Of a stretch of 64,000 nt of DNA, positions 8,642 to 18,002 are shown one piece after another. The position numbers were made by a program, and so were the translations under genes. The stretch comes from Rhodocyclaceae bacterium (GTDB lineage Bacteria; Pseudomonadota; Gammaproteobacteria; Burkholderiales; Rhodocyclaceae). Every line of letters begins with the position of its first letter. Position 1 is the first letter of the stretch. The stretch is from the NCBI GenBank assembly GCA_016704145.1, contig JADJAS010000001.1, positions 124,001 through 188,000 of the forward strand, written 5' to 3'. The notes under the pieces are model-generated. The model was given only the letters and a program-made list of their open reading frames with translations. It searched no databases and was not told the origin of the DNA.

Positions 8642-10975
8642 TTACCACTTGTAGTTGAAGCTCAGGCCGTAGGTGCGCGGCTCCTGCCAGTTGGCAGTGC
8701 GGATCATGCCGAAATCGATGCCGCCGATCTGCTTCTGCTTGTCCGTCAGGTTCTTGACCCACAGCGAGATGTCCGCCGAACCCGGTCCTCCGATCGGCAG
8801 GCCGGCGAGCAGCAAGCGGGCATTGACGTTCTCGAGCGCTGGCATCTTCACATCGCGACATAGATAGCTGCCGCCGGCATTGGCCGCCGTCAGGCTCTTG
8901 TTGCAGGCGTAAAGATACGTCTCGGCCGTATAGCTGAAGTCGACGATTCCGCGCAAGGTACCCCAGGCCGTCTTGGCCAGTCGGCCATCGATGTTGAGGC
9001 TGAAGGTATGTTTGGGTGCCCACGGCGCCTCCCGGTTGCTGGCGGTGTCGATGAGAGGTCGACCGGGAATATTCAGGGCATTGTCCATGTACTTGTCGAA
9101 CTCGGTCTTCAGATAACCGTAGCTGGCCTGAATCTTCCAGCCATCGACCGGCACGATGGCGCCTTCCAGTTCCAGACCCTTGTAGGTCGACTTGCCAGCG
9201 TTGGCCATGATCGACTCGGTCGACGCCGGCGCCAGGCGCGTCAATTGCTGATCGGTAATCTTGGTCTGGAACACCGCCGCATTGATCTGGGCACGATTGT
9301 TAAGGAAGGTCTTCTTCACACCCAGTTCGATCGACTTCGACTTCTGCGGCTTGTACGGCGTCAAGACGTTCATGGTGGTCAGCTCGCTGCTGAAACCGCC
9401 GCTTTTCCAGCCCTCGGCGATGCGAGCGTACACGTTGGTCGTCGCGTCGAGCTTGTAGGCGAGTGCCGCCATTGGCGTATTACCCGAGAAGTCCTCGCTG
9501 TAATCGACGCGGCCAAAGCCATTCGACTTGAATGGCCCATTGAAGCCCGTGGTATTGAATCGATGCGTCCAGCCTTTCTTTTCCTCCTCGGTGCGGCGCA
9601 AGCCCAGCGTCGCGGTCAGGCTGTCGGTCACCGCGTAGTCGACCTGACCGAACACGGCCTTGGCATCGGTCTTGGCGCTGTAGTCGCTGCGAACGAACGG
9701 CGTCCCGAAAAAGCCGAAGTCCTGCGGGCCGCGAGTCACGCCGTCATCCTTGAACCAATAGGCGCCGAGAACGAATTTCACGGGACCCGCATTGCCGATC
9801 CACTGCAGCTCGTGCGACTTCTGATCGTAATCGGTGGTCCGATCGTAGTACATGTTCATGCCCCAGTTGAACCCTGGGAAGACCTGAACCGAGGCCAGCG
9901 GTGTGCCGTCGATGTCGTTTCGATCGTTGTAGCGCATTTCGCGCTTGGCGAAGATGTACTTCAGCGTGTGGTTGTCGTTGAGCTTGTAGCTGGCGGTCAA
10001 CGCATGGCCTTCCGCATCCAGGCGCTCCCACAAGCCAGCATAGCCATTGGCCGCCAGTTTGCTGGGGGCGGATGACCGCAAATAGGGCAACATGGCGTTG
10101 TGTTGCGCGTTGCCCAATGCCGTCACCACGGCCGTGCCACCAAATACCGAGGCGAAGGGCAGCCAGAAAGTCTTGAGGCTTCCGCTCCAGCCGGACAAGG
10201 AGTCGAGCGTGGTAACCGGCGGGCCATTGTCGGCTTCGGACTTGTCATAGGTGTAATCGACCTTCAGGTCCTTGGTGAAGTCGAGCGTGGCGGCCAACCG
10301 GTACGCCGTCTTGTCCCGCGAGGACCAGTCGGGGCCGTTGGGATTCTTGATCACGCCGTCACGATCTTCCTTGCGCACGCCGAGGCTGACGCTGGCGATT
10401 CCCATCTTGGGCAGATCCAGCGCGATGCGTTCGACCGAGTGCTTGTAATTGCCGATCTCGATACCCACCGAGCCGCCCCAGACACCAGTCGGCCGACGCC
10501 TGACGAAGTGCACCGCTCCGCCCTCGGTGTTCCGCCCGAACAGCGTTCCCTGCGGACCACGCAAGACTTCGATACGTTCGACCTCCACGACATCGAACAC
10601 GGCGCCCTGCGTCTTGCCAATATAGATACCGTCGACATACATGCCGACCGGCGGATCCACCCAAATGGCCGGCTGTCCCTGCACGCTGCCGCGCAGACCA
10701 ACGGTCGAAATCAGGTTCGACGTGTTGTTGGAGCGATACATCAGGTTGGGCGCCAGCGCGTTCAGGTTGGCCAACCCCTCGATACCGCGCGTCTCGAGTT
10801 GGGCGCCGCTGATCGCCGTGATGGACAGCGGCACATCCTGCAGCTTCTCCTGACGCTTCTGCGCCGTGACGATGACTTCCTCGATCTGCGACTGGGCAAA
10901 GGCCCCGCCGGCATAGGCAGCCGCCAGAAGCAGCGGCAGGGTGCGAACAATGTGTTGCTGTTTCGGTTTCCTCAT
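8642..10975 (-). CDS. TonB-dependent outer-membrane receptor (777 aa)
   Basis: Outer-membrane gated channel. A cleavable signal (LPLLLAAAYAGGAFAQ) is followed by the TonB box EEVIVTAQKRQEKLQDVPLS, a plug domain (GNLNAL-type through VEVERIEVLRGPQGTLFGRN, the plug signature) and a long beta-barrel ending GLSFNYKW with a terminal aromatic residue. ATG at 10975 is preceded by GGAAGGGAAG; the longer open frame upstream lacks a signal sequence at its start. The family (FecA/CirA/BtuB-like, 'EEVIVTAQ' subgroup) imports large or scarce molecules, often hydrophobic ones in sphingomonad-like degraders. It carries promoter S9 and lies opposite the steroid genes, so steroid uptake is a reasonable hypothesis. 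It is not shown by sequence. Confidence 0.92.
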   Translation of the reverse strand: MRKPKQQHIVRTLPLLLAAAYAGGAFAQSQIEEVIVTAQKRQEKLQDVPLSITAISGAQLETRGIEGLANLNALAPNLMYRSNNTSNLISTVGLRGSVQGQPAIWVDPPVGMYVDGIYIGKTQGAVFDVVEVERIEVLRGPQGTLFGRNTEGGAVHFVRRRPTGVWGGSVGIEIGNYKHSVERIALDLPKMGIASVSLGVRKEDRDGVIKNPNGPDWSSRDKTAYRLAATLDFTKDLKVDYTYDKSEADNGPPVTTLDSLSGWSGSLKTFWLPFASVFGGTAVVTALGNAQHNAMLPYLRSSAPSKLAANGYAGLWERLDAEGHALTASYKLNDNHTLKYIFAKREMRYNDRNDIDGTPLASVQVFPGFNWGMNMYYDRTTDYDQKSHELQWIGNAGPVKFVLGAYWFKDDGVTRGPQDFGFFGTPFVRSDYSAKTDAKAVFGQVDYAVTDSLTATLGLRRTEEEKKGWTHRFNTTGFNGPFKSNGFGRVDYSEDFSGNTPMAALAYKLDATTNVYARIAEGWKSGGFSSELTTMNVLTPYKPQKSKSIELGVKKTFLNNRAQINAAVFQTKITDQQLTRLAPASTESIMANAGKSTYKGLELEGAIVPVDGWKIQASYGYLKTEFDKYMDNALNIPGRPLIDTASNREAPWAPKHTFSLNIDGRLAKTAWGTLRGIVDFSYTAETYLYACNKSLTAANAGGSYLCRDVKMPALENVNARLLLAGLPIGGPGSADISLWVKNLTDKQKQIGGIDFGMIRTANWQEPRTYGLSFNYKW

Positions 10976-11024
10976 TTGGTCTTCCCTTCCTTTGTATGAC
11001 TTTGGTTGTAGATGCGGCAGGCTG

Positions 11025-11069
11025 ATCATGACGATATTGGCAGCGACACGCCATCGTCCATACGGACGA
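11025..11069 (-). promoter_or_regulatory. Regulon-type promoter S9 upstream of the TonB receptor
   Basis: Read leftwards: TCGTCC-GTAT-GGAC-GATG, then CATGAT as the -10-like hexamer 39 bases after the dyad start. The dyad itself, CGTCC-ATAC-GGACG on the plus strand (11055-11068), is a perfect inverted repeat. The receptor start codon is 50 bases beyond the hexamer. Confidence 0.55.
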
Positions 11070-11150
11070 ATGAGCCCCTTCCGACCAAACGGTGTAGTTT
11101 CTGCACAACATTGCCGCGCAATACCGCAGCGCAGCATCGAGACGAGCGTC

Positions 11151-12038
11151 TCAGCGCGGGTAGTAACCGACGCCGACGATGTGCTGATCAACCTTCTGGA
11201 TGAAGGTCCGTTTTGACTCGACTTGCCGCGTCACGGGATTGCGCCACGTATAGTCGAGTTCGGCGCGATCGGCATCGCGCAGTTTCTGCGCCATCTCGAC
11301 GACGATGTGACGGCCATTGGCATCGGTAAGCTTGCGACTGTCGCTGCCCACCAGCTGCGGCAGGGAACCGTGCGCCACCATCTTCATATCACGGCTGTCG
11401 ACGACGAAGACGTAGAGGTCGTCCTGGACATAGGCGCCGTTGAGATCGCCAAAGTCAGCCATGGCGCGACGGCTGTCCTTCTGCATCGCCGCGACGGCCT
11501 GCTCCAGAAGCGCCCTCGCCTGGCTGGCCGTCGCGCGCGGAATATAAAAGCCGACCGAGATGATCCTGTCGCCGACCCGTTTGAAGAAGGCCAGCTTGCG
11601 CTCCTCGCGCTGGTCCACGCGATTCAGCCAGCGGTACTCGACGTGGCCGCTGCCTTTCTCGCGCGCGGTCTTCAGCATTTCGCGGAAGAAAGGCTTGCCC
11701 GCCGAGTCTCGCATGTCGGCAACGTTGCGGCCGACCAGCACCGAAGACGAGCCACCACTGGCCAGGAAGTTGCCATCGGTGGCGAGCACGTACACGTAGA
11801 GTTCGCCGTCCTCGAATCGGCCCGATTCGGCAAAGTCCGCCAGCGCCTTGTCGCCGCGCCGGCGGTAGTGCGAGACAGCGCGGGCCAGGAGCGCTTTGGC
11901 GCGGTCAACCTTGGCGACATCGAGTGACTCGATCTCGCTGGCCACCGCTCGATCCCCCGCCCACGCGGGCGTGATCGCCAGGCAACAAGCCGCGGCAACG
12001 ATTGCCCGCAACATCCCGGGAGGCCTGACAAGCATCAT
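11151..12038 (-). CDS. Secreted tandem Cache-domain protein (295 aa)
   Basis: A signal peptide (MLRAIVAAACCLAITPAWA) leads into two similar units of about 130 residues. Each has a helix ending in ALADFAESG or AMADFGDLNG, a strand LYVYVLATDG or LYVFVVDSRD, and a closing strand RIISVGFYIPR or HIVGVGYYPR. This is the single-Cache (Cache_2-like) sensor fold, twice, with no membrane or signalling domain after it, so it should be a free periplasmic ligand-binding protein. It is the last gene of the tonB-exbBD operon, which suggests substrate capture or sensing for that system. The ligand is unknown. Confidence 0.75.
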   Translation of the reverse strand: MMLVRPPGMLRAIVAAACCLAITPAWAGDRAVASEIESLDVAKVDRAKALLARAVSHYRRRGDKALADFAESGRFEDGELYVYVLATDGNFLASGGSSSVLVGRNVADMRDSAGKPFFREMLKTAREKGSGHVEYRWLNRVDQREERKLAFFKRVGDRIISVGFYIPRATASQARALLEQAVAAMQKDSRRAMADFGDLNGAYVQDDLYVFVVDSRDMKMVAHGSLPQLVGSDSRKLTDANGRHIVVEMAQKLRDADRAELDYTWRNPVTRQVESKRTFIQKVDQHIVGVGYYPR

Positions 12039-12071
12039 GGCGACTTCCTCCCGGAGCGTTCCGTCATCAGC

Positions 12072-13319
12072 CTAGCCTGAACGACCGCCTTGCGCCATCC
12101 AGAGTCGGGCCAGGTCGGCCGCGCCATCCGTCCCGGCGACGCTGCGCAGAACCTGGGCGGCCTTGGCCCGATTGCCCGCCTGGAGATATGCCATGCCCAG
12201 ATGGAGCTTGGCGTCCTCGGCACGCTTCAGCCCGCCCTTGGCGATGCCCTGCTCGATCATGGCGATGCCCTTGTCGACATCACCGTTCGTGACAAACGCA
12301 TACCCCACCTTGACCGATGCCTCGCCATCCTTGGCCGCCATGGCGGCTTTTTCATCGTCGGCCAGCGTCTTGCGGTCGTCGTCGGTCTGCTTGTTCGCCA
12401 AGTCGCGCAAACGTTTGTGGCGATCCGCCTCCGCCCCGGTGCCCAATACACCCTTGGCGAATCCCTCGGTCACGACCTTCTTGGCTTCCGCCGGCAAACC
12501 CGCCTGCAGCGCGAGCTGGGCCATCTCCATGAAATCGCTGCCCTCGCGCAAATTGCCGGTGGCGAACATCAGCCGATAGACATCGAGTGACAAGCGATCG
12601 GAAAACCCGGGCTTGCGCTGGATACGCGCCAACAAATCGGCCCAATATTCCTTTTTCGGATGATGAACGACCAGCTTTTCCAGCGCGTTGGCATAACCTG
12701 TCTTGTCGTTCAACTTGAGGTAGCAATTGGCGAGCAGCTGCAATTGATCCTCGCCGGGACTCCGCCCCGCCCTTTCGTCGGCCGCGACCGCCTCGTTGAT
12801 CGCCTTGGCCGCCTCGGCGTAGTCGCCATTCAGATACTGGGCCTGCATCATCAGCGTGCGCATGGCCGCCGAGGAGCCGCCGGCCTTGAAGTAGCGCTGC
12901 GCCCAGCCGATGGCCTTGCCGTAATCCTTGGCCCGGTAATACGTTCCCGCCACCGCCTCCATGATCTTGGCCTGCTCGGCTTCCGGCAGCTTGCCCGAGT
13001 TGATCACCCCCTCGAAGGATTTCGCCGCCAGTTCCGTCTCGCCCGCACCCGAGGCAGCGCTGCCGCGCATGCGGTCGAGGATGTAGTTTTCGTAGGCGGT
13101 CTTGCCGCTTACCGCGTCGGCTTCGCGAATCTTGGCCAGGGCTTCCTTGTATTTCTGCGCCTTCATCAACTCCTGCGCGGCCTGCAAGGGCTTGCCCACT
13201 TCCGGACGCAGTGATTCCTGCGCGTGGACACTCGACAGTCCGACGCCCTCCGGCGTAACCGAACCGACCCACGAACCAAGGGCCAGCAGCCCCAAGACAA
13301 GGACACTCACACGCTTCAT
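12072..13319 (-). CDS. Secreted tetratricopeptide-repeat protein (415 aa)
   Basis: A signal peptide (VSVLVLGLLALGSWVGSV...VHAQ) is followed by TPR-like helical pairs: AQELMKAQKYKEALAKIREA, AVAGTYYRAKDYGKAIGWAQ, QAQYLNGDYAEAAKAINEA and, near the end, LHLGMAYLQAGNRAKAAQVL. ATG at 13319 is used because GAGG lies nine bases upstream; a TTG three codons earlier is also open. TPR proteins of this type sit beside duplicated exbD genes in many Gram-negative TonB clusters and are thought to act as periplasmic scaffolds for the energiser complex. That partner assignment is inference from gene order. Confidence 0.8.
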   Translation of the reverse strand: MKRVSVLVLGLLALGSWVGSVTPEGVGLSSVHAQESLRPEVGKPLQAAQELMKAQKYKEALAKIREADAVSGKTAYENYILDRMRGSAASGAGETELAAKSFEGVINSGKLPEAEQAKIMEAVAGTYYRAKDYGKAIGWAQRYFKAGGSSAAMRTLMMQAQYLNGDYAEAAKAINEAVAADERAGRSPGEDQLQLLANCYLKLNDKTGYANALEKLVVHHPKKEYWADLLARIQRKPGFSDRLSLDVYRLMFATGNLREGSDFMEMAQLALQAGLPAEAKKVVTEGFAKGVLGTGAEADRHKRLRDLANKQTDDDRKTLADDEKAAMAAKDGEASVKVGYAFVTNGDVDKGIAMIEQGIAKGGLKRAEDAKLHLGMAYLQAGNRAKAAQVLRSVAGTDGAADLARLWMAQGGRSG

Positions 13320-13383
13320 GGAAATCAACCTCGCGTTAGTTTCTTTCTCGCTGGCGCCCGGCGGTTCGCCGCGGCCCTAGCCT

Positions 13384-13815
13384 TCACTGAACGAACTGCT
13401 CGTTGCCGACCAAGCCGATCTTGGTCACGCCCAGCCGTTGCGCCGACGCCATGACCATGGCCACGGACTTGTAGCTGACAAGCTTGTTGGGGCGCAAATG
13501 AACTTCCGGCTGCTCCGGCCGTTCCGTCAGCTCCTTCAGGCGTTGTTCCAGTCCCGCCTTGTCTGAAACCACCTCGCCGTTCCAGATCACCGTGCCGTCG
13601 AAATCGACATCGATGCGAACGACCTCCGGCGGCTTCAAGGGAGGCGGCGGATTGCCCACCGGCATGTTCAGCTTGACGGCATGGGTCTGGATTGGAATGG
13701 TGATGATCAGCATGATCAACAGCACCAGCATCACGTCGATCAGGGGCGTCGTGTTGATATCGACCATCACCTCCGGATCGCCCGAGGCGCTGCCGGAACC
13801 CACGTTCATGCCCAT
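13384..13815 (-). CDS. exbD: ExbD/TolR-family protein, second copy (143 aa)
   Basis: Proton-channel partner of ExbB. A short N-terminus is followed by the hallmark VDINTTPLIDVMLVLLIMLI, where the Asp of LIDVMLVLL is the protonatable residue in the single membrane span. A periplasmic domain ends VTKIGLVGNEQFVQ. ATG at 13815 has AAAGGAG upstream. It is the second of two tandem exbD genes and differs from the first mainly in the periplasmic part (proline-rich NPPPPLKPPE), so the two may form a heteromeric complex. Confidence 0.92.
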   Translation of the reverse strand: MGMNVGSGSASGDPEVMVDINTTPLIDVMLVLLIMLIITIPIQTHAVKLNMPVGNPPPPLKPPEVVRIDVDFDGTVIWNGEVVSDKAGLEQRLKELTERPEQPEVHLRPNKLVSYKSVAMVMASAQRLGVTKIGLVGNEQFVQ

Positions 13816-13834
13816 GCTTGACTCCTTTCCTTCG

Positions 13835-14266
<432 letters not shown>

Positions 14267-14269
14267 GAT

Positions 14270-15106
14270 CTAGCCCTTTCGGGATTGCTTGCTGATCATC
14301 ACCATGTGCAGTTCGCCGGAGAAGGCGCGGACGTTCTCCATGGCCACCTTGTTGCGACGGACCAGCCAGTTGTAACCAAGCACGGCCGGAACGGCGACGG
14401 CAAGACCGATGGCGGTCATGATGAGCGCCTCGCCCACCGGCCCGGCCACCTTGTCGATCGACGCCTGGCCGGCGATACCGATCGCGGTCAAGGCGTGATA
14501 GATGCCCCAGACAGTACCGAACAGGCCGACAAACGGAGCCGTCGAACCAACGGTGGCAAGAAAGGCCAGGCCGTCCTGCAAACGATTCTGGACGTTCTCG
14601 ACGGCGCGCTGAACCTGCATGGTGATCCAGGTATTCAAGTCGATCTGATCAAGCTGCGAGCCTTCGTGATGCTGACCCGCACCCAGCGCCCGCTCGGCGA
14701 TGAAGCGGAAGGCATTGCCCTCGGCCAGCGAGTTGGCTCCGTCCTGGAGGCTGCCGGCGCTCCAGAATGTCTTCTTGGCCGCCTTGTACTGCCTGAACAG
14801 CTTGCTCTGCTCGACCACCTTGACGACAAGGATGTACCAAGTGCCCATCGACATGATCACCAGGATCATCAGGGTACCCTTGGCGACGAAGTCGCCGGTC
14901 TTCCACAAGGCATCGAGGCCATAGGGGTTCTCCACCACTTCCGTCGCCTTGGACGACGGCGCGGGCGGAGCGACCGGCGTGCCGGCGCTCTCGGCCGTCG
15001 CCGCGGGGCTTTGGGCGTTGGCCACTTCGGGCAGAGCGCAAATGCCGGCCGCGCAAACGACGACCAACGCGGCGACCAGGACTCTGAGACGTTTGATGAT
15101 AGACAT
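14270..15106 (-). CDS. exbB: MotA/TolQ/ExbB proton-channel protein (278 aa)
   Basis: Energises TonB with the proton gradient. It begins with a signal-like segment (LVAALVVVCAAGICALPEVANAQ) and a Pro/Ala-rich linker, then a membrane span LMILVIMSMGTWYILVVKVV. The conserved pair GSTAPFVGLFGTVWGIYHAL and EALIMTAIGLAVAVPAVLGY follows, the MotA_ExbB signature. The N-terminal extension with signal peptide is the longer ExbB form seen in clusters with tandem ExbD. RBS GGAGGAGT lies in front of the start. Confidence 0.93.
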   Translation of the reverse strand: MSIIKRLRVLVAALVVVCAAGICALPEVANAQSPAATAESAGTPVAPPAPSSKATEVVENPYGLDALWKTGDFVAKGTLMILVIMSMGTWYILVVKVVEQSKLFRQYKAAKKTFWSAGSLQDGANSLAEGNAFRFIAERALGAGQHHEGSQLDQIDLNTWITMQVQRAVENVQNRLQDGLAFLATVGSTAPFVGLFGTVWGIYHALTAIGIAGQASIDKVAGPVGEALIMTAIGLAVAVPAVLGYNWLVRRNKVAMENVRAFSGELHMVMISKQSRKG

Positions 15107-15150
15107 GACTCCTCCTTCGTTGCGTACGGATTACTACGGTTACAGTGAAA

Positions 15151-15813
15151 TCACTGAAGCTTCCATGTGTACTTCAGGCTCGCCCAAGACTGCTCCGGCT
15201 TGCCATCCACGGTTCCCGGCTTGAACTGGCAACGCCCGAGCGCGTTGCGCGCGGCCTCGTCCAGGCGAGCGTAACCGCTCGAGGATTCGACTTCGCTCTT
15301 CACCACCCGGCCGTCGGTATCGATCAGGAAGCGCAGCACCACGGTGCCCTCCTCTTCCAGGCGACGCGAGGCCGACGGGTATTCGGGCTCGGCGCAGGAG
15401 CGCTTGGCATCGATGACGGGGGGAACCCTGACCGCGGGCCTGGGCGCCGCCTGTACCACGGGGGGTGCGGGCTCGGGCGCCGGCGGTGGCAATGTCCTGG
15501 CGATGGCGGTAATGGCCCCTGGATTGGCCTGCTGCACCGCCGCAACATTCACCTCGGGCGGCGGAATGAAGGGAGGCGGTGGCGGCGCCAGCTTGGGCGG
15601 CGGCGGCGGCGGCTTGTCGGGCTGCGCCTTCTTGATCTCTTCGATCAAGCGCGTCTCCAGCGGCCCCTTGACCACCTCGACCACCTTGCGGGCCAAGCCG
15701 TTCATCAGCCCATAAACCAGGGCGACATGAAAGATGATGACAAAAGCGATACCGGCCAGATGCTTCGCCGGATTTCGCTGCTGCTGCGCGTAATCGAGTT
15801 GCGCGTAAGTCAT
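15151..15813 (-). CDS. tonB: TonB energy-transducing protein (220 aa)
   Basis: An N-terminal membrane anchor (LAGIAFVIIFHVALVYGLM) precedes a Pro-rich periplasmic linker (PDKPPPPPPKLAPPPPPFIP). A C-terminal TonB domain follows: CAEPEYPSASRRLEEEGTVV, then GYARLDEAARNALGRCQFKP. The start at 15813 has GAGGAGG seven bases upstream. As first gene of tonB-exbB-exbD-exbD-TPR-Cache it carries the operon promoter; site S11 lies about 130 bases upstream, hugging the end of the FadD3-like gene. It couples ExbBD to outer-membrane receptors such as the one at 8642-10975. Confidence 0.93.
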   Translation of the reverse strand: MTYAQLDYAQQQRNPAKHLAGIAFVIIFHVALVYGLMNGLARKVVEVVKGPLETRLIEEIKKAQPDKPPPPPPKLAPPPPPFIPPPEVNVAAVQQANPGAITAIARTLPPPAPEPAPPVVQAAPRPAVRVPPVIDAKRSCAEPEYPSASRRLEEEGTVVLRFLIDTDGRVVKSEVESSSGYARLDEAARNALGRCQFKPGTVDGKPEQSWASLKYTWKLQ

Positions 15814-15939
15814 TACTGCCTCCTCGGCCTGCTGCACGCTTCGGTGCTTCGTCTTGGCTGAATCACAGCTTCATGCATCGCGATGGCGCCCACACCGGCC
15901 ATCGATCCCGTTCGGCTGCGATGCCTCATTATTGCAAGA

Positions 15940-15983
15940 ATAGTGACATCGACAACAGCCTCGATCATCGTCCGAATGAACGA
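15940..15983 (-). promoter_or_regulatory. Regulon-type promoter S11 upstream of tonB
   Basis: Read leftwards: TCGTTC-ATTC-GGAC-GATGA, with CACTAT 38 bases after the dyad start. Here one half-site base differs (GTTC for GTCC). The dyad begins on the base next to the FadD3-like stop codon. The leader to the tonB start would be about 120 bases. Confidence 0.5.
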
Positions 15984-17585
15984 TCATGCGCCCTTGGCAA
16001 ATCGATCACGCAACTCGTTCTTGAGAACCTTGTTCGAAGCATTGACCGGCAGTTGTCGGGCAAATCGAACAAAGCGCGGCACCTTGTAATTGGCCATGCG
16101 GCCGCGCGACCATGCGATGACGTCGTCTTCGGTCAGGCCGGCGTCGGCGCGCGGCACGACCCAGGCACAACCGACCTCGCCAAGCCGTTCGTCGGGAACA
16201 CCGATCACGGCCACCTGGGCAATCGCCGGATGTTCGGTCAGCATCGCCTCCACCTCCGCGGGGTAGCAATTGAAACCGCCAACGATGAACATGTCCTTCA
16301 GTCTGTCGGTGATGCGCAGGTAGCCGCGCTCGTCAACCACGCCAACGTCGCCGGTATGCAGCCAGCCCGCCGCGTCGATCGTTTCCGCCGTGGCCTTGGC
16401 ATCCTCGAAATATCCCTTCATGACATGATAGCCCCGCAGGCAGACTTCGCCCGCCTGGCCGGCCGGCATGGGCCGATTGGCGGTGTCCATGATGCGCAAC
16501 TCGGTGCCGGGGATCGCCTTGCCGCAGGTCGTCGCGATTGTCGTCGCATCATCGTCCGGATCGCAAATTGTCGCCAATCCGCCACACTCGGTGAGACCAT
16601 AGGCCGTGGTGACGACGCGGATGTTCAACTCCTTGCGCATCCGCTCGATCAGCACGGGCGGAATGGTCGCAGCCCCGGTGACCGCCACGCGCAGAGTGGC
16701 AAGATCGGCCTGCGCCAGACGCGGATGCGCCAGCATGGTCAGATAAAGCGTCGGTGGTCCCGGCATGACGCTGATGCGATCGCGCTCGATGCGGCCGAGA
16801 ATGTCGTCGGCATCGAACACCGGTTGCGGCAGAATGGTCGCGCCGGCAATCAGGCAGGTCAGCCAGCCGGCCTTGTAGCCGAATGAATGAAAGAACGGAT
16901 TGACGATCAGGTAGCGGTCGCCGGGCACCAGGCCAATCACCTTGGCATACTCGGTGAAGGCGCGAACCGCCGCGCCGTGCGTCGACATCACACCCTTGGG
17001 CCTGCCGGTGGTACCCGAGGTGAACAGCAGGTCGGCCAAATCGTCGGCCTTGACCTTCGACGCCGTCCGCCTTGCCCTGCCTTCGTCGACGCCGCTCGCC
17101 AGGTTGAGAAATTCGAGCCAGGCCATGTCATGTCGGCTCGGGTCGCGGCGCGCGGTCCCGATGACGACGATATGGCGGAGCGACGAGGGTCGCTGGCCGC
17201 TCAGCATGTCCGGGTAATACGATCCCAGAAAATCGCCGATGCAGAACAGCACGCGGGCGCCGCTGCGGTTCAGGATATCGGCGGCCTCGGCGCCCTTCAT
17301 GCGGGTATTGATCGGCACCAGCACCGCACCGGCACAATGCGCGCCGAGCGCTGCAACCACCCACTCCGCCTGGTTCGGCGCCCAAATGCCGACGCGATCA
17401 CCCGGTTGCACCTCCAGCGCCATCAGCGCGCGCGCGACCACCAAGGCCCAGCCGGCCAGTTCCGCATAGGTGATGGCGACGCCATCCTGCTCGATGGCGG
17501 CGCGCGACGCATGTTCGCTTGCCGCGGCAAACAGCAGCGCGGGAATGGTGTCCGGCGCCTTCGATGTACGCTCGCCTCCGATCAC
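15984..17585 (-). CDS. fadD3: FadD3-like acyl-CoA ligase (533 aa)
   Basis: AMP-binding ligase. FTSGTTGRPKGVMS is near residues 185-198, the core segment NPFFHSFGYKAGWLTCLIAG is followed by GPPTLYLTMLAHP and TAYGLTECGG, and the C-terminal lysine is in NASNKVLKN (about residue 519). These middle motifs closely match what I know of FadD3, the ligase that activates HIP, the C/D-ring propionate left after steroid ring A/B cleavage; confirmation needs an alignment. GTG at 17585 is chosen because an 18-codon upstream frame with a strong RBS ends in GTGA overlap with it. Promoter S3 lies upstream. Longer in-frame starts (to 17687) are possible. Confidence 0.72.
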   Translation of the reverse strand: MIGGERTSKAPDTIPALLFAAASEHASRAAIEQDGVAITYAELAGWALVVARALMALEVQPGDRVGIWAPNQAEWVVAALGAHCAGAVLVPINTRMKGAEAADILNRSGARVLFCIGDFLGSYYPDMLSGQRPSSLRHIVVIGTARRDPSRHDMAWLEFLNLASGVDEGRARRTASKVKADDLADLLFTSGTTGRPKGVMSTHGAAVRAFTEYAKVIGLVPGDRYLIVNPFFHSFGYKAGWLTCLIAGATILPQPVFDADDILGRIERDRISVMPGPPTLYLTMLAHPRLAQADLATLRVAVTGAATIPPVLIERMRKELNIRVVTTAYGLTECGGLATICDPDDDATTIATTCGKAIPGTELRIMDTANRPMPAGQAGEVCLRGYHVMKGYFEDAKATAETIDAAGWLHTGDVGVVDERGYLRITDRLKDMFIVGGFNCYPAEVEAMLTEHPAIAQVAVIGVPDERLGEVGCAWVVPRADAGLTEDDVIAWSRGRMANYKVPRFVRFARQLPVNASNKVLKNELRDRFAKGA

Positions 17586-17638
17586 GATTCCGCTCCCGCC
17601 TGTTTCATCGTAACAGCTTCGCCTTGCATCGCTCCCAT
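17582..17638 (-). CDS. Putative 18-codon leader ORF coupled to the FadD3-like gene
   Basis: ATG at 17638 is preceded by GGAGGAATCAGG, the best RBS in this intergenic stretch. The peptide is MGAMQGEAVTMKQAGAES and its TGA overlaps the GTG start of the ligase (GTGA). This could set ligase translation by coupling. It may instead be a fortuitous frame; there is no homology evidence. Confidence 0.4.
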   Translation of the reverse strand: MGAMQGEAVTMKQAGAES

Positions 17639-17714
17639 CCTGATTCCTCCGTGCACCAGCCGGCTTGTTCCTCGCAGCACGATCCATGCCATGGGGCTGC
17701 CAATATAGCCCGGC

Positions 17715-17758
17715 ATCCTTTCATCCGCCCCCGGTGCATGCATCGTCTGAGCAGACTA
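17715..17758 (-). promoter_or_regulatory. Regulon-type promoter S3 upstream of the FadD3-like gene
   Basis: Read leftwards: TAGTCT-GCTC-AGAC-GATG, a perfect GTCT/AGAC dyad, with AAGGAT 38 bases after its start. It lies about 180 bases from S2 and points the opposite way. The 17586-18002 gap therefore holds two divergent promoters and the leader ORF. I see nothing else in it. Confidence 0.55.
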
Positions 17759-17936
17759 GCGCATCGCCGATCATCGACATCTTGCGCGTCATGAACCACC
17801 AACAGCGAGCGGTGTCGGCCAGGCCAGCGCCGATGTTGCAGACGCAACCCGCCGTCGGCGGCGACCGAACTCCAGCACGAGGCTGTTTCAATAGGTTCCA
17901 TATCTGTTTCACCGGCGAATCCACAGGCCAACCGGC

Positions 17937-17981
17937 TAGTCCCCGTGGACGATGCCGGCGTCGCCCGCCACCACGAAGAAT
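17937..17981 (+). promoter_or_regulatory. Regulon-type promoter S2 upstream of the DUF1214-like gene
   Basis: TAGTCC-CCGT-GGAC-GATGC, with AAGAAT at 17976-17981, 39 bases after the dyad start. The GGAGGA RBS of the next gene begins only eight bases after the hexamer, so the leader would be very short. Confidence 0.58.
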
Positions 17982-18002
17982 CATCGTTGGAGGATCCGAA
18001 TC

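Noticed and set aside
11451..11473. A ninth copy of the 23-bp repeat (AAAGTCAGCCATGGCG start)
   Set aside because: It encodes MADFGDLNG of the second Cache unit, which is homologous to LADFAESG in the first unit. Protein conservation explains the match, and the last bases differ.
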